From the NCBI RefSeq assembly GCF_004342005.1, contig NZ_SMBX01000011.1:31483-95482 (forward strand): a DNA stretch of 64,000 bases, read 5' to 3'. The translations under genes and the position numbers were made by a program. Below are positions 35,044 to 43,473 of the stretch, in pieces (positions within the stretch are counted from its first letter, which is position 1; each line of letters starts with the position of its first letter). This stretch comes from Paracandidimonas soli (lineage in GTDB: Bacteria > Pseudomonadota > Gammaproteobacteria > Burkholderiales > Burkholderiaceae_B). The notes under the pieces were generated by a model. It was given only the letters and a program-made list of their open reading frames with translations. It did not search any database and was not told the origin of the DNA.

Positions 35044-36612
35044 TCAGCTTTCGCGGCGGTTGATGCCCCACGGGTTTTCCTGCTGCAGCGCGGGCGGCAG
35101 GACTGCGTTGGGGACGTCCTGGTAGCAGACCGGGCGCAGGAAGCGGTAGATGGCGGCAGTGCCGACGGATGTCGTGCGACTGTCGGACGTGGCCGGGAAC
35201 GGGCCGCCATGGACCATGGCGTCGCAGACTTCGACGCCTGTCGGGTAGCCGTTGACCAGAATGCGGCCAACCTTCAGTTCCAGGCGTTCGATCAGGCGGC
35301 CGGCCAGATCGACGTCCTTGTCATCCATCTGCAGCGTGGCGGTCAGTTGGCCTTCAAGGCTGTCGATGACCTGCAGCGCCTGCGCTTCGTTGTCGCAGAC
35401 GATGACCAGCGACGCGGAACCGAAGATCTCGATGCCCAGGTCGTGCGGCTTGGCGATGAACGAAGCGGCATCCGTCGTGAACAGGCGGGCCTGGCACTGG
35501 TTGGACAGCGCGGTGTTGTTCTTGCCTTCGGCCAGCGTCTTGACCTCGCCGTACTTCTGCAGCTGCTCCACGCCCTGCTGGTAGGCCGAGAAGATGCCCG
35601 GGGTCAGCATGGTCGCGCTGTCCGCATTGCTCACGCCTTCGCTGGCTGCCTTGATGAAGGCGTCCAGCTCGGGGGACTTCAGGCCGATCACCAGGCCGGG
35701 GTTCGTGCAGAACTGGCCGGCGCCCATGGTCAGCGACTGGACGAAGCCCTTCGCCATGGCTTCGGCGCGGCCGGCCAGCGCGTTGGGCAGCAGGAACACG
35801 GGGTTGATGCTGCTCATCTCGGCGAACACAGGGATGGGTTCGGGCCTTGCGGCAGCCGTCTTCATCAGCGCTACGCCGCCGGCGCGCGAGCCGGTGAAGG
35901 CCACAGCCTTGATGACGGGATGCTTGACCAGGCTCTGGCCGATTTCCGCGCCCGAGCCGAACAACAGCGAGAACACGCCTTCATGCAGGCCGCATTCCTT
36001 GACGGCTTCACGCACGGCGCGGCCGACCAGCTCGGACGTGCCGGGGTGGGCGGAGTGGCCCTTGACGATGACGGGAGCGCCGGCAGCCAGCGCAGCAGCG
36101 GTATCGCCGCCCGCGACCGAGAAAGCCAGGGGGAAGTTGCTGGCGCCGAATACGGCCACCGGGCCGACCGGGATGTACTGCAGGCGCAGGTCGCTGCGCG
36201 GCAGCGGCTGGCGCTCCGGCAGCGCCTTGTCGACGCGCGCATCGATCCAGTCGCCGCGCAGGACTTCGCGCGCGAACAGGCGGAGCTGGCCCACGGTGCG
36301 GCCGCGCTCGCCCTGCAGGCGGGCGACCGGCAAACCCGTTTCCTGGTGCGCGCGCTCGATCAGCGTATCGCCCAGCGCCTCGATGTGCTTGGCGACGCTT
36401 TCCAGGAAGGCGGCGCGCTGCTCCAGCGAAGTCTTGCGGTACGACGCGAAGGCTTGCGCCGCCAGTTCGCAGGCGCGCTCCACTTCGGCAGGCGTGCCGC
36501 CGTTGTAGGGGGGATCCAGCGACTCGTTGGTGGCGGGATTGATGCCACGGATGGCAGCCTGGGTGCCAGTAACGTCCTGGGACCCGATCAGCATTTGACC
36601 TGTAATTTTCAT
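35044..36612 (-). CDS. 2,5-dioxovalerate (2-oxoglutarate semialdehyde) dehydrogenase, NADP-type
   Basis: 522 residues, aldehyde dehydrogenase superfamily. Asn159 (FGASNFP), Lys184, general-base Glu265 (FAEMSSINPVF) and nucleophile Cys302 (GAGQFCTNPGLV) are all present. AEMSSINPVFLLPNAL and the length are typical of the 2-oxoglutarate-semialdehyde dehydrogenase group. It turns the kdgD product into 2-oxoglutarate, which enters the TCA cycle. It also would serve the L-arabinonate route. Monocistronic on the minus strand, convergent with the TRAP operon. Confidence 0.92.
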   Translation of the reverse strand: MKITGQMLIGSQDVTGTQAAIRGINPATNESLDPPYNGGTPAEVERACELAAQAFASYRKTSLEQRAAFLESVAKHIEALGDTLIERAHQETGLPVARLQGERGRTVGQLRLFAREVLRGDWIDARVDKALPERQPLPRSDLRLQYIPVGPVAVFGASNFPLAFSVAGGDTAAALAAGAPVIVKGHSAHPGTSELVGRAVREAVKECGLHEGVFSLLFGSGAEIGQSLVKHPVIKAVAFTGSRAGGVALMKTAAARPEPIPVFAEMSSINPVFLLPNALAGRAEAMAKGFVQSLTMGAGQFCTNPGLVIGLKSPELDAFIKAASEGVSNADSATMLTPGIFSAYQQGVEQLQKYGEVKTLAEGKNNTALSNQCQARLFTTDAASFIAKPHDLGIEIFGSASLVIVCDNEAQALQVIDSLEGQLTATLQMDDKDVDLAGRLIERLELKVGRILVNGYPTGVEVCDAMVHGGPFPATSDSRTTSVGTAAIYRFLRPVCYQDVPNAVLPPALQQENPWGINRRES

Positions 36613-36707
36613 GGCGTCTTGATCAGCGGAAAAGTTGGAGAATCTTCCATTCTATCCAGCATGCGGCCCTGCAGTATCGCTTCTTGTTATAGGGGGATAT
36701 CGAATCG

Positions 36708-37412
36708 TCATAGGCGAGCCGCGATTCCGGTATCGGGCTGATGGTGCGCCCACTCCGGCAGCACGAACTTGAAGGCATAGCCCGGAAACGCCTGGGCGGA
36801 AACCCGTTGCGCCTCGGCCAGCGCGCGCTCGGCCTGGGCAACGACCCGGTCGCAGATGGCATATAACTGATCCGTATAACCCTGCAGCATTTCCGAATCC
36901 GCCGCGCCGCACAGGAAGCGGACCTGCTGCGCGCGTTCTTCGGTGAAGTCGGTGACTCCCGCCTCTTCCAGCCTGGGGCGTATGCGCAGGTCATGGAACT
37001 TGCGCCGCGTCTCGACCGCATCGTGCAGGGATTCGATGCCGTCGTCCACCATTACGATCAGGAACGCCAGCGCCGCGCTTTCCTCGTGGTCGCGCAGCAT
37101 GTGCGATATCCATTCGAAATCGACGCGGACGTCGACCAGATGCCGTCCCGAGACCGGCGGCACACAGATGTCGCGGTTGCGATCTTCGCGGAAAGGGTCC
37201 AGCACTTCGGCCTGCATCCTGGCCGCCAGCGTCAATTGCCTGCACAGGACGAAAATGGCCGATTGCAGGCCGTCGGCGTCGCGATCCCTCTGCAGCTCCT
37301 GGTCGCGTCGGCGTTCCAGGCCGAACGCGAATTTCGCCCCCATGAAGGCAGCAACCACGGTACCCAGTATACCGACGGCCAGTTCGGCCATGCGGATCCA
37401 GATGCCATCCAT
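36708..37412 (-). CDS. Hypothetical membrane-anchored protein
   Basis: 234 residues. One N-terminal membrane helix (about 8-28, AELAVGILGTVVAAFMGAKF), then charged helical regions (ERRRDQELQRDRDAD) that could form a coiled coil, and a soluble C-terminus. No family recognised. It lies between the semialdehyde dehydrogenase and carbonic anhydrase genes, on the same strand with about 90-bp gaps, so co-transcription is uncertain. Confidence 0.7.
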   Translation of the reverse strand: MDGIWIRMAELAVGILGTVVAAFMGAKFAFGLERRRDQELQRDRDADGLQSAIFVLCRQLTLAARMQAEVLDPFREDRNRDICVPPVSGRHLVDVRVDFEWISHMLRDHEESAALAFLIVMVDDGIESLHDAVETRRKFHDLRIRPRLEEAGVTDFTEERAQQVRFLCGAADSEMLQGYTDQLYAICDRVVAQAERALAEAQRVSAQAFPGYAFKFVLPEWAHHQPDTGIAARL

Positions 37413-37503
37413 GTTTCCCCCTATTCCGCCGGGCCATCCCGCGGTCTGCCGCTAACAGGGCGCAGCGTAACTCAAAACAGGGGGAAAAGGATATCCGGAA
37501 GGA

Positions 37504-38115
37504 TCAGACTCCGTCGAAGAAATGGACTTCGCCGGTTTCCAGGGAGTATTCCGCCCCGACGACCTGCAGCCCGCCATTGCGAATGAGCTGCTCCAGCACC
37601 GGAGAACCATAGCGCAAGTGGCTGACGGACACGCTGACATTGCAGCGCACCGCATGCGCCGTCAGCGTCTTCAGATCATGGCGCAGTTCCGTTTGCAACA
37701 AGCCTTCCACCGACGGACGCACGCGGTCGACGATCGAGCGCAGGTTGCGCGACTGGTCTTCCGCCGGCTGCTGCAGTTCTTCGATGGTGGCCTGGATGGC
37801 GCCGCACTGGGTATGCCCCAACACCACCACCAGCGGCGTACCGTAGCGGGACGCCGCGAATTCGACGCTGCCGACCTGCGAGGGCGCAACGATGTTGCCT
37901 GCCACCCGGATGACGAACAGGTCGCCCAGCCCCTGGTCGAACACGAGCTCCGCCGGTACACGGGAATCCGAACAGCCCAGGATGATGGCGAACGGCTCCT
38001 GTTCCGAGACCAGATTGGCTTTGCGGACGGGCAATTGCTCGCTGTTGCGCAGCGTAGAGACGAACCGACGGTTGCCTTCGGTCAACCGCTGTAAGGCTTC
38101 TTGAGCAGATATCAT
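37504..38115 (-). CDS. Beta-class carbonic anhydrase
   Basis: 203 residues. Zinc ligands Cys48, His101 and Cys104 (GCSDSR; GHTQCGA) and the Asp50/Arg52 dyad are intact. RVAGNIVAPSQVGSVEFAAS is typical of the clade. It interconverts CO2 and bicarbonate in the cytosol, useful beside decarboxylating pathways. Confidence 0.95.
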   Translation of the reverse strand: MISAQEALQRLTEGNRRFVSTLRNSEQLPVRKANLVSEQEPFAIILGCSDSRVPAELVFDQGLGDLFVIRVAGNIVAPSQVGSVEFAASRYGTPLVVVLGHTQCGAIQATIEELQQPAEDQSRNLRSIVDRVRPSVEGLLQTELRHDLKTLTAHAVRCNVSVSVSHLRYGSPVLEQLIRNGGLQVVGAEYSLETGEVHFFDGV

Positions 38116-38231
38116 GATGAATGATGGTGTATTTGGTTTGACATCGGCACGCCAGGCATGCCGACAAGGAAGATCGCAATCTTGCGAGAAATTTATTATG
38201 CCATAGCCAAATCATACACCCGCGGACGTCT

Positions 38232-39122
38232 TCACCACGCGTCGACCTGCTGCATCAAGACCTCGTGCAACTGCTGCGCCGGCATGCTCATGCTCCTGTC
38301 CCTGGACCACACCAGCGCCAGCACCGGGTCCTCCAGCGCCATCAAATGCATGGCCGCCAGGCCCTGGCGCTGGGCGTAACGCGCCCCCAGGCTTTCGACA
38401 ATGGCCACGCCCAGGCCTTCCGCCGCCAGCGCGCATGCGCTGGAAGACTGCATCGCCTCCATCATGGGGCGATACGGCAGGCCCTCGGCCTCCATGACCT
38501 GGCGCGTCGCCCTGCCCGCCGGCAAGGCCGTCGCCAGCACGATGGGGCCCGCCATGGCGACTTCGGCCAGGGAAAGATCCCGGCGCGCGGCCCAGGGATG
38601 ATCCTTCCGGCAAATGGCGTACAGGGACAAGGGCGCCAGTTGCACGCTCGACACCCGCTCGTTGTCGGCCACCGTCCCTACGATCACGCCCAGGTCGATC
38701 CGATGGTCCACCGCCATTTCAATGATTTCCAGCGCGGTCCCCGCCCGCAGCGTCACAGCCAGTTCCGAATGCGCCTTGCGAATGCGCATCAGCGCCGGCG
38801 GCAGGAGGCTGGACGCCGCGATGGCCACGGCGCCGACGACCAGGCGCGCCATCGTGCCCTGCCGGATGTCGCCCGCCAGCCGCTCCACCGACTCGATGCC
38901 CGCCAGCGCATTCAGCACCTCCGGGATCAAGGTCCGCGCCTGGCTCGTCAGTTGCAGGCGGCGCTTCTCGCGGCTGAACAGAAGAAAGCCCAGGCGGATT
39001 TCCATATCGCGCAGCAATGCGCTGGCCGCCGGCTGCGTCATGTTGATCGAAGCCGCCGCGGCCGTCACGGTCCGGTGCTGGTACATCGCCCGCAGCAACA
39101 ATAGTTCCCGTCTGCTGAACAT
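38232..39122 (-). CDS. LysR-family transcriptional regulator
   Basis: 296 residues. MFSRRELLLLRAMYQHRTVT and NMTQPAASALLRDMEIRLG make the DNA-binding domain; the effector domain has VVGAVAIAASSLLPPAL. It is divergent from the second enolase-superfamily gene across a very short gap. A palindrome at 39120-39136 covers its own start codon, suggesting tight autoregulation. Confidence 0.92.
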   Translation of the reverse strand: MFSRRELLLLRAMYQHRTVTAAAASINMTQPAASALLRDMEIRLGFLLFSREKRRLQLTSQARTLIPEVLNALAGIESVERLAGDIRQGTMARLVVGAVAIAASSLLPPALMRIRKAHSELAVTLRAGTALEIIEMAVDHRIDLGVIVGTVADNERVSSVQLAPLSLYAICRKDHPWAARRDLSLAEVAMAGPIVLATALPAGRATRQVMEAEGLPYRPMMEAMQSSSACALAAEGLGVAIVESLGARYAQRQGLAAMHLMALEDPVLALVWSRDRSMSMPAQQLHEVLMQQVDAW

Positions 39123-39165
39123 ATGAAATTCATATGGAAATAGTCAATTTATCTATTTGACCATA
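39120..39165. promoter_or_regulatory. LysR-type operator region with palindrome over the start codon
   Basis: CATATGAA-A-TTCATATG (39120-39136) is a perfect palindrome that includes the LysR start codon. ATATGG and CCATAT, with GTCAA and TTGAC inside, form a second imperfect repeat at about 39131-39165. Confidence 0.6.
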
Positions 39166-39231
39166 TCATCCATCGCTACGCACAATAAGCCGTTCCGTCA
39201 CGACTACCGCGAAAAAAAATCGCGCCATCCC

Positions 39232-40329
39232 ATGCCTGCCAACGATATCGCTGCTCTTACCTGCATTCCCATGCGGCTTCCATTCCATCATTGGGCTCCG
39301 CCTCCGCTGTTCGCCGGCCGGCCGCGCGACAAGATCGACAGCGCCCTGGTGCGGCTGGAAACCGTGGACGGAACGGTCGCCTGGGGGGAATCGTCCTGCG
39401 TCGAGCCGCGCGCGCTGACGGCGATCTTCGAGACGCTGATTGCTCCGCTCGCCCGCGGCCGCGACGCCGGCGACGAAACCTTGCTTCCCGACATGCAGCG
39501 GACGCTGCACAACCTGGGCAGGTCAGGCCCCGTGGTGCATGCGCTGGCCGGCCTGGACATTGCGTTGTGGGACCTGCGCGCCAAGCGCGAGGGCGTGCCG
39601 CTGTATCGCTTGCTGGGCGGCAAGAAACGCGACCGGGTGCGCGCCTACGCATCGCTGCTGCAATACTACGGCGACGGCGCCCGCCTGGATCAGGTCGTAT
39701 CCCAGGCCCTGCGGGAAGGCTATACAGAGATCAAGCTGCATGAACGCACGGCCGGGGCCTTGTCGGCCGCCCGCCACGCGGCCGGACCCGGCGTCCCCAT
39801 CATGGTGGACACGAATTGCGCCTGGACGCCCGACACGGCTCCCGCCGCCATCGCTGAAATGGCGCCATACGAGCCCTTCTGGATCGAAGAGCCGCTCTGG
39901 CCGCCGGAAGACGACCGCGCGCTCGCGCAACTGAGCCGGAGCTGCGGAATACCGCTGGCCGTCGGAGAGAACGCCGGCAGCCGCTACGACCTGGAGCGCA
40001 TCATCGACGGCAATGCGGCGCGGTACGTACAGCCCAGCGTCATCAAAATGGGGCTGACCGCGGCTCTCCATCTGTCGCGCCGCAGCGCGGAAAGCCAGGT
40101 CGTCTGCGCTCCGCAAGTCGCGTTCTTCGGTCCGGGCTTCCTGGCCTGCCTGCACCTGATCGCCGCGCAGCAGACCGAGGTGTCCATCGAACGCCTCTAC
40201 CTCGAGCTGGCGCACACTCCCTATGCCGACACGGTTCCCGTCGACGCGGGCTGGGTCCATGTGCCGGAGACCCCGGGCCTGGGCGCGGATCCCGAGCCCG
40301 GGCTTGCCGAAGGACGCTTCAGCCATTAA
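39232..40329 (+). CDS. Mandelate racemase/muconate lactonizing-type enolase superfamily enzyme
   Basis: 365 residues from the ATG at 39232; the frame is open from a TTG at 39157 but those residues lack homology and overlap the LysR operator. Catalytic Lys168-x-His170 (IKLHE), metal ligands Asp193 (VDTN), Glu219 (IEEP) and Glu246 (VGEN), and Lys272 are visible. It is a paralogue of the product at 30823, with the same KxH variant. It is followed after 56 bp by a Bug gene, so it is probably another acid-sugar or hydroxyacid dehydratase or racemase. Confidence 0.86.
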   Translation: MPANDIAALTCIPMRLPFHHWAPPPLFAGRPRDKIDSALVRLETVDGTVAWGESSCVEPRALTAIFETLIAPLARGRDAGDETLLPDMQRTLHNLGRSGPVVHALAGLDIALWDLRAKREGVPLYRLLGGKKRDRVRAYASLLQYYGDGARLDQVVSQALREGYTEIKLHERTAGALSAARHAAGPGVPIMVDTNCAWTPDTAPAAIAEMAPYEPFWIEEPLWPPEDDRALAQLSRSCGIPLAVGENAGSRYDLERIIDGNAARYVQPSVIKMGLTAALHLSRRSAESQVVCAPQVAFFGPGFLACLHLIAAQQTEVSIERLYLELAHTPYADTVPVDAGWVHVPETPGLGADPEPGLAEGRFSH

Positions 40330-40385
40330 GCCGCCCCAACCCGCACGCCACCCATAGAAACATAGATCAATATCAGGAGACCGTC

Positions 40386-41381
40386 ATGTCCACATCCCGC
40401 AGATCCTTTCTCGCCCGCAGCTCTGCCCTGGCCCTTGGCTCCGCCGCACTGCCATGGAGCCTGCCGGCCCGCGCCGCCGGGCAGTATCCCGACAAGGCGG
40501 TACGCCTGTTCGTGCCTTATCCTCCCGGAGCCGCCACTGACAACCTGGGCCGGCTGGCCGCGCAGACATACAGCGAGGCCTACGGGCAGCCATTCGTCGT
40601 CGAAAACCGGGGAGGCGGAGGCACTACCATCGGCACGCGCGCCCTGGCCGCATCCGATCCCGACGGCTACAGCATCGGCATGGTCGACTCCGCATTCACG
40701 ATCAATCCCGGACTGCTCGGCGACAAGCTGCCGTACGACACGCTGAAAGACTTCAAGCCCATCTCGCTGATGGTCACGGCGCCCTTCGTCATGGTGACAC
40801 ATCCTTCCGTGAAGGCAAAGGATCTGGCGGCTTTCATCGCGCTGGCAAAGGCGGAGCCCGGCAGATTCACATTCGGCTCCGCCGGCATCGGCAGCGCGCC
40901 TCACCTGGCCGGAGAACAACTGCGCCAGCACGCCGGCATCGATATCCTGCACATCCCTTATCGCGGCGGCGGCACGGTCTTCACCGACCTGCTGGGCGGC
41001 CAGTTGCACTTCGCCTTCGGTACTGTTCCCACGCTGCTGGAGCACATCAAGAGCGGCGCGCTGAACGCCATCGCCGTCACCAGCGCAGAACGCGTCGGCC
41101 AACTGCCCGATGTCCCCACCTTCCGCGAAGCCGGCCTGCCCGGCGTGGATACGTCTCCCCTGTTCGGCCTGATCGCGCCAGCGGGCACACCCGACGAAAT
41201 CGTCGCGAAACTGTCCTCCACCATCGCCGAAGCCATACTGCACGGCAGCCTGAACGCGCGTCTTGCGGGTATGGGCTTCCAGCCCGTGGGCAGCACGCCG
41301 GAAGCCTTCGCCAAGCGCATCGCCGACGATGTGGCGAAATGGACCCAGGTCATCAAGCAGGGAGGCATCACGCCCGAATAG
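40386..41381 (+). CDS. Bug-family periplasmic substrate-binding protein with Tat signal
   Basis: 331 residues. MSTSRRSFLARSSALALG is a classical twin-arginine signal (SRRSFLA), cleavage near ARAAG. Core: FVPYPPGAATDNLGRL, DPDGYSIGM and LHIPYRGGGTV. AGGAGA lies just before the ATG. It probably shares an operon with the enolase-family gene and binds that enzyme's substrate. Confidence 0.94.
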   Translation: MSTSRRSFLARSSALALGSAALPWSLPARAAGQYPDKAVRLFVPYPPGAATDNLGRLAAQTYSEAYGQPFVVENRGGGGTTIGTRALAASDPDGYSIGMVDSAFTINPGLLGDKLPYDTLKDFKPISLMVTAPFVMVTHPSVKAKDLAAFIALAKAEPGRFTFGSAGIGSAPHLAGEQLRQHAGIDILHIPYRGGGTVFTDLLGGQLHFAFGTVPTLLEHIKSGALNAIAVTSAERVGQLPDVPTFREAGLPGVDTSPLFGLIAPAGTPDEIVAKLSSTIAEAILHGSLNARLAGMGFQPVGSTPEAFAKRIADDVAKWTQVIKQGGITPE

Positions 41382-41470
41382 GCCGGCCCGCTTTGGCGCG
41401 CAGCCTGCAGCGCGCATGCGGACACGGTACGATAGCGGCCTGAATTTTCCCATCATTCAGGGCATCAGCA

Positions 41471-41911
41471 ATGAAGGCAGTCATCCAGCGCGTCAGTCAG
41501 GCCAGCGTCGCGATCGGCGGCGATATCGCGGGCAGCATCGGCCAGGGCCTGCTGGTGCTGCTGTGCGCGGAAAGGGACGATACGCCCTCCCAAGCCGACA
41601 AGCTCCTGGCCAAGCTGTTGAAGCTGCGCATTTTCAGCGACGATGCCAGCGGCAAAATGAACCTCAGTCTCCAGGACATCGGCGGCGGGCTGCTGATCGT
41701 CAGCCAGTTCACGCTGGCGGCCGATGTCTGGAGCGGCAACCGCCCCAGCTTCAGCGCGGCGGCCGATCCCGACACGGGCCGCAGGCTGTACGACTATTTC
41801 GTCGCCGCCGCGCGCCGGCTGCACCCCATCGTGGCAACAGGCGTCTTCGCCGCGGACATGCAGGTCAGCCTGGTCAACGACGGGCCCGTCACGATCCTGG
41901 TCCAGGTCTGA
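41471..41911 (+). CDS. dtd: D-aminoacyl-tRNA deacylase
   Basis: 146 residues, full family length. The conserved [17 protein letters not shown] motif and the cross-subunit VNDGPVTI (Gly-Pro) motif are intact. It removes D-amino acids, and glycine from tRNA-Ala, from mischarged tRNAs. A housekeeping gene among catabolic ones, 90 bp after the Bug gene. Confidence 0.96.
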   Translation: MKAVIQRVSQASVAIGGDIAGSIGQGLLVLLCAERDDTPSQADKLLAKLLKLRIFSDDASGKMNLSLQDIGGGLLIVSQFTLAADVWSGNRPSFSAAADPDTGRRLYDYFVAAARRLHPIVATGVFAADMQVSLVNDGPVTILVQV

Positions 41912-42114
41912 AAAACCTGAAATCCCTCCCGTGCATCACTACGCCGCCGCACTGCCGGCCGGAGACATGCGCCCTCCGGACCCAACCTTCCAAGGCCTCC
42001 AGCTTCTATCTAATACACTAACTTGTACGATGACTGATAAGTAGAGTATATTCTCTTCGCTGCCACCAAAGTCCATCCTTTCATCGATAAAAGCAAAATA
42101 CACAGGAGACATTC

Positions 42115-43098
42115 ATGAAGCACCTAGCCAAAAGCGCCATTGCCGCATGCTGCGCACTCGCATTCGCCATGCCGGCCGCCGCACAAACCGATGCGGCCAA
42201 TTATCCCGACAAGCCCATCAAGCTGGTCGTTCCCTTTCCCGCCGGCGGCACTTCCGACGTGCTGGGCCGGATGGTCGGCGAGAAGCTGAGCCAGGCATTC
42301 GGGCAAACCATCATCGTGGAAAACCGCGCCGGGGCCAACGGCAACATCGGCGCCGACTATGTGGCGCGCTCGGCGCCCGACGGCTACACCCTGCTGCTGG
42401 TCGACCTGGGCAATCTCACGATCAGCCCCAGCGTCTACCTCAACATGCCGTTCCATCCCCTGAAGGACCTGACGGGCGTTTCCATCCTGGCCTACTCTCC
42501 CCATCTGCTGGTGACGTCCGAAAAACTGCCCGTCAAGACCCAGGAGGAACTGGTGGCCTATGCCAAGGCCAATCCCGGCAAGGTGAACTTCGCCGCGGCC
42601 GCCGGCATCGGCAGCGCGCCGCACATGGCCGGCGTGCTGTTCGCGCAGAAGACCGGCGTCGACTGGAACTACATCCCCTACAAAGGCGGCGCGCAGGCCC
42701 TGACCGACCTCGTCGGCGGACAGGTCGACGCTACGACCAACGGCATGGTGGCCACCTATCCGCACGTCAAGAACGGCAAGATCCGGCTGCTGGCCGTCAC
42801 CAGCGAAAAACGCCTGGCGCAGTTGCCCGACGTGCCGACCGTCAGCGAACTCATCCCCGGCTTCGTCACCGGCAGCTGGCAGGGCATCCTGGCTCCGGCG
42901 GGCACGCCGGACACCATCGTCGAAAAACTCAATGCCGAGCTGAACAAGATCATCCAGATGCCCGAGATCCAGGAAAAAATGGTCACCCTGGGCGCCGAGC
43001 CCATGCAGATGACGCCGGCGGAATTCAACGGCTGGATGCGCACCCAGGTCGAGAACTGGGCTGTCGTCGTGAAAGAAGCGGGCATCAAGATCGACTGA
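42115..43098 (+). CDS. Bug-family periplasmic substrate-binding protein (TTT receptor)
   Basis: 327 residues, signal peptide ending at PAAAQTDA. CAGGAGA about 7 nt before the ATG. Core: VVPFPAGGTSDVLGRM, APDGYTLLLVD and WNYIPYKGGAQA. A single-gene unit with strong terminators at 43158. No neighbour hints at the ligand. Confidence 0.94.
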   Translation: MKHLAKSAIAACCALAFAMPAAAQTDAANYPDKPIKLVVPFPAGGTSDVLGRMVGEKLSQAFGQTIIVENRAGANGNIGADYVARSAPDGYTLLLVDLGNLTISPSVYLNMPFHPLKDLTGVSILAYSPHLLVTSEKLPVKTQEELVAYAKANPGKVNFAAAAGIGSAPHMAGVLFAQKTGVDWNYIPYKGGAQALTDLVGGQVDATTNGMVATYPHVKNGKIRLLAVTSEKRLAQLPDVPTVSELIPGFVTGSWQGILAPAGTPDTIVEKLNAELNKIIQMPEIQEKMVTLGAEPMQMTPAEFNGWMRTQVENWAVVVKEAGIKID

Positions 43099-43157
43099 TC
43101 CGCAACATCTGCACGAGCCCGGCCCCATCATCGCCCGGGCCTTAATCATATCCGCCC

Positions 43158-43196
43158 CCGCAGACTGGCCGACGCGCCGGTCTGCGGTTTTTTTTT
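43158..43196 (+). terminator. Rho-independent terminator after the Bug gene
   Basis: CCGCAGACTGGC and GCCGGTCTGCGG pair (one mismatch) and nine T follow. A weaker GCCCGG/CCGGGC hairpin precedes it at 43117-43140. Confidence 0.9.
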
Positions 43197-43252
43197 CATG
43201 GGCTGGCCCGGAAAATCCAAGCTGAAGACGCACCAACAGGAATGCGCGATAA

Positions 43253-43270
43253 ACACGCATAAATGCGTGT
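43253..43270. promoter_or_regulatory. ACACGCAT-AA-ATGCGTGT, putative enhancer site for a sigma-54 activator
   Basis: A perfect 8-bp inverted repeat about 95-110 bp upstream of the sigma-54 promoter at 43365, the normal distance for an upstream activator site. An additional ATGCG half-site lies at about 43242, and GTGT-AAA-ACAC overlaps on the right. Confidence 0.6.
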
Positions 43271-43364
43271 AAAACACACAAAAATACAGATTATTTACTA
43301 TCCATTTCCGCCACACTCACGCCGAATATACACAAGCCCTTGAAATTCCAGGACTAAGTCCAAC

Positions 43365-43380
43365 TGGCACGCATATTGCT
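43365..43380 (+). promoter_or_regulatory. Consensus sigma-54 promoter
   Basis: TGGCACG-CATA-TTGCT fits the -24/-12 consensus TGGCACG-N4-TTGCW exactly. Transcription would begin near 43392, so an ATG at 43381 cannot be the translation start and the ATG at 43474 is used. A sigma-54 activator gene lies at 46354-47511. Confidence 0.85.
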
Positions 43381-43473
43381 ATGGAAAAGGCAGGCGGGTG
43401 CGCAATCGACTCACCCGTCCACTGCCTCCCGGCCAGTCGCCCGGGATCATTCTTGCTTGGTATTGGTAGATAC

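Noticed and set aside
39157..39231. TTG start extending the second enolase-superfamily protein
   Set aside because: The 25 extra residues are not family-like and cover the LysR operator region; the ATG at 39232 gives normal length.
43381..43473. Earlier ATG for the AtuA-like gene
   Set aside because: It lies directly at the sigma-54 -12 element, before the expected transcription start, and the extra residues have no family similarity.
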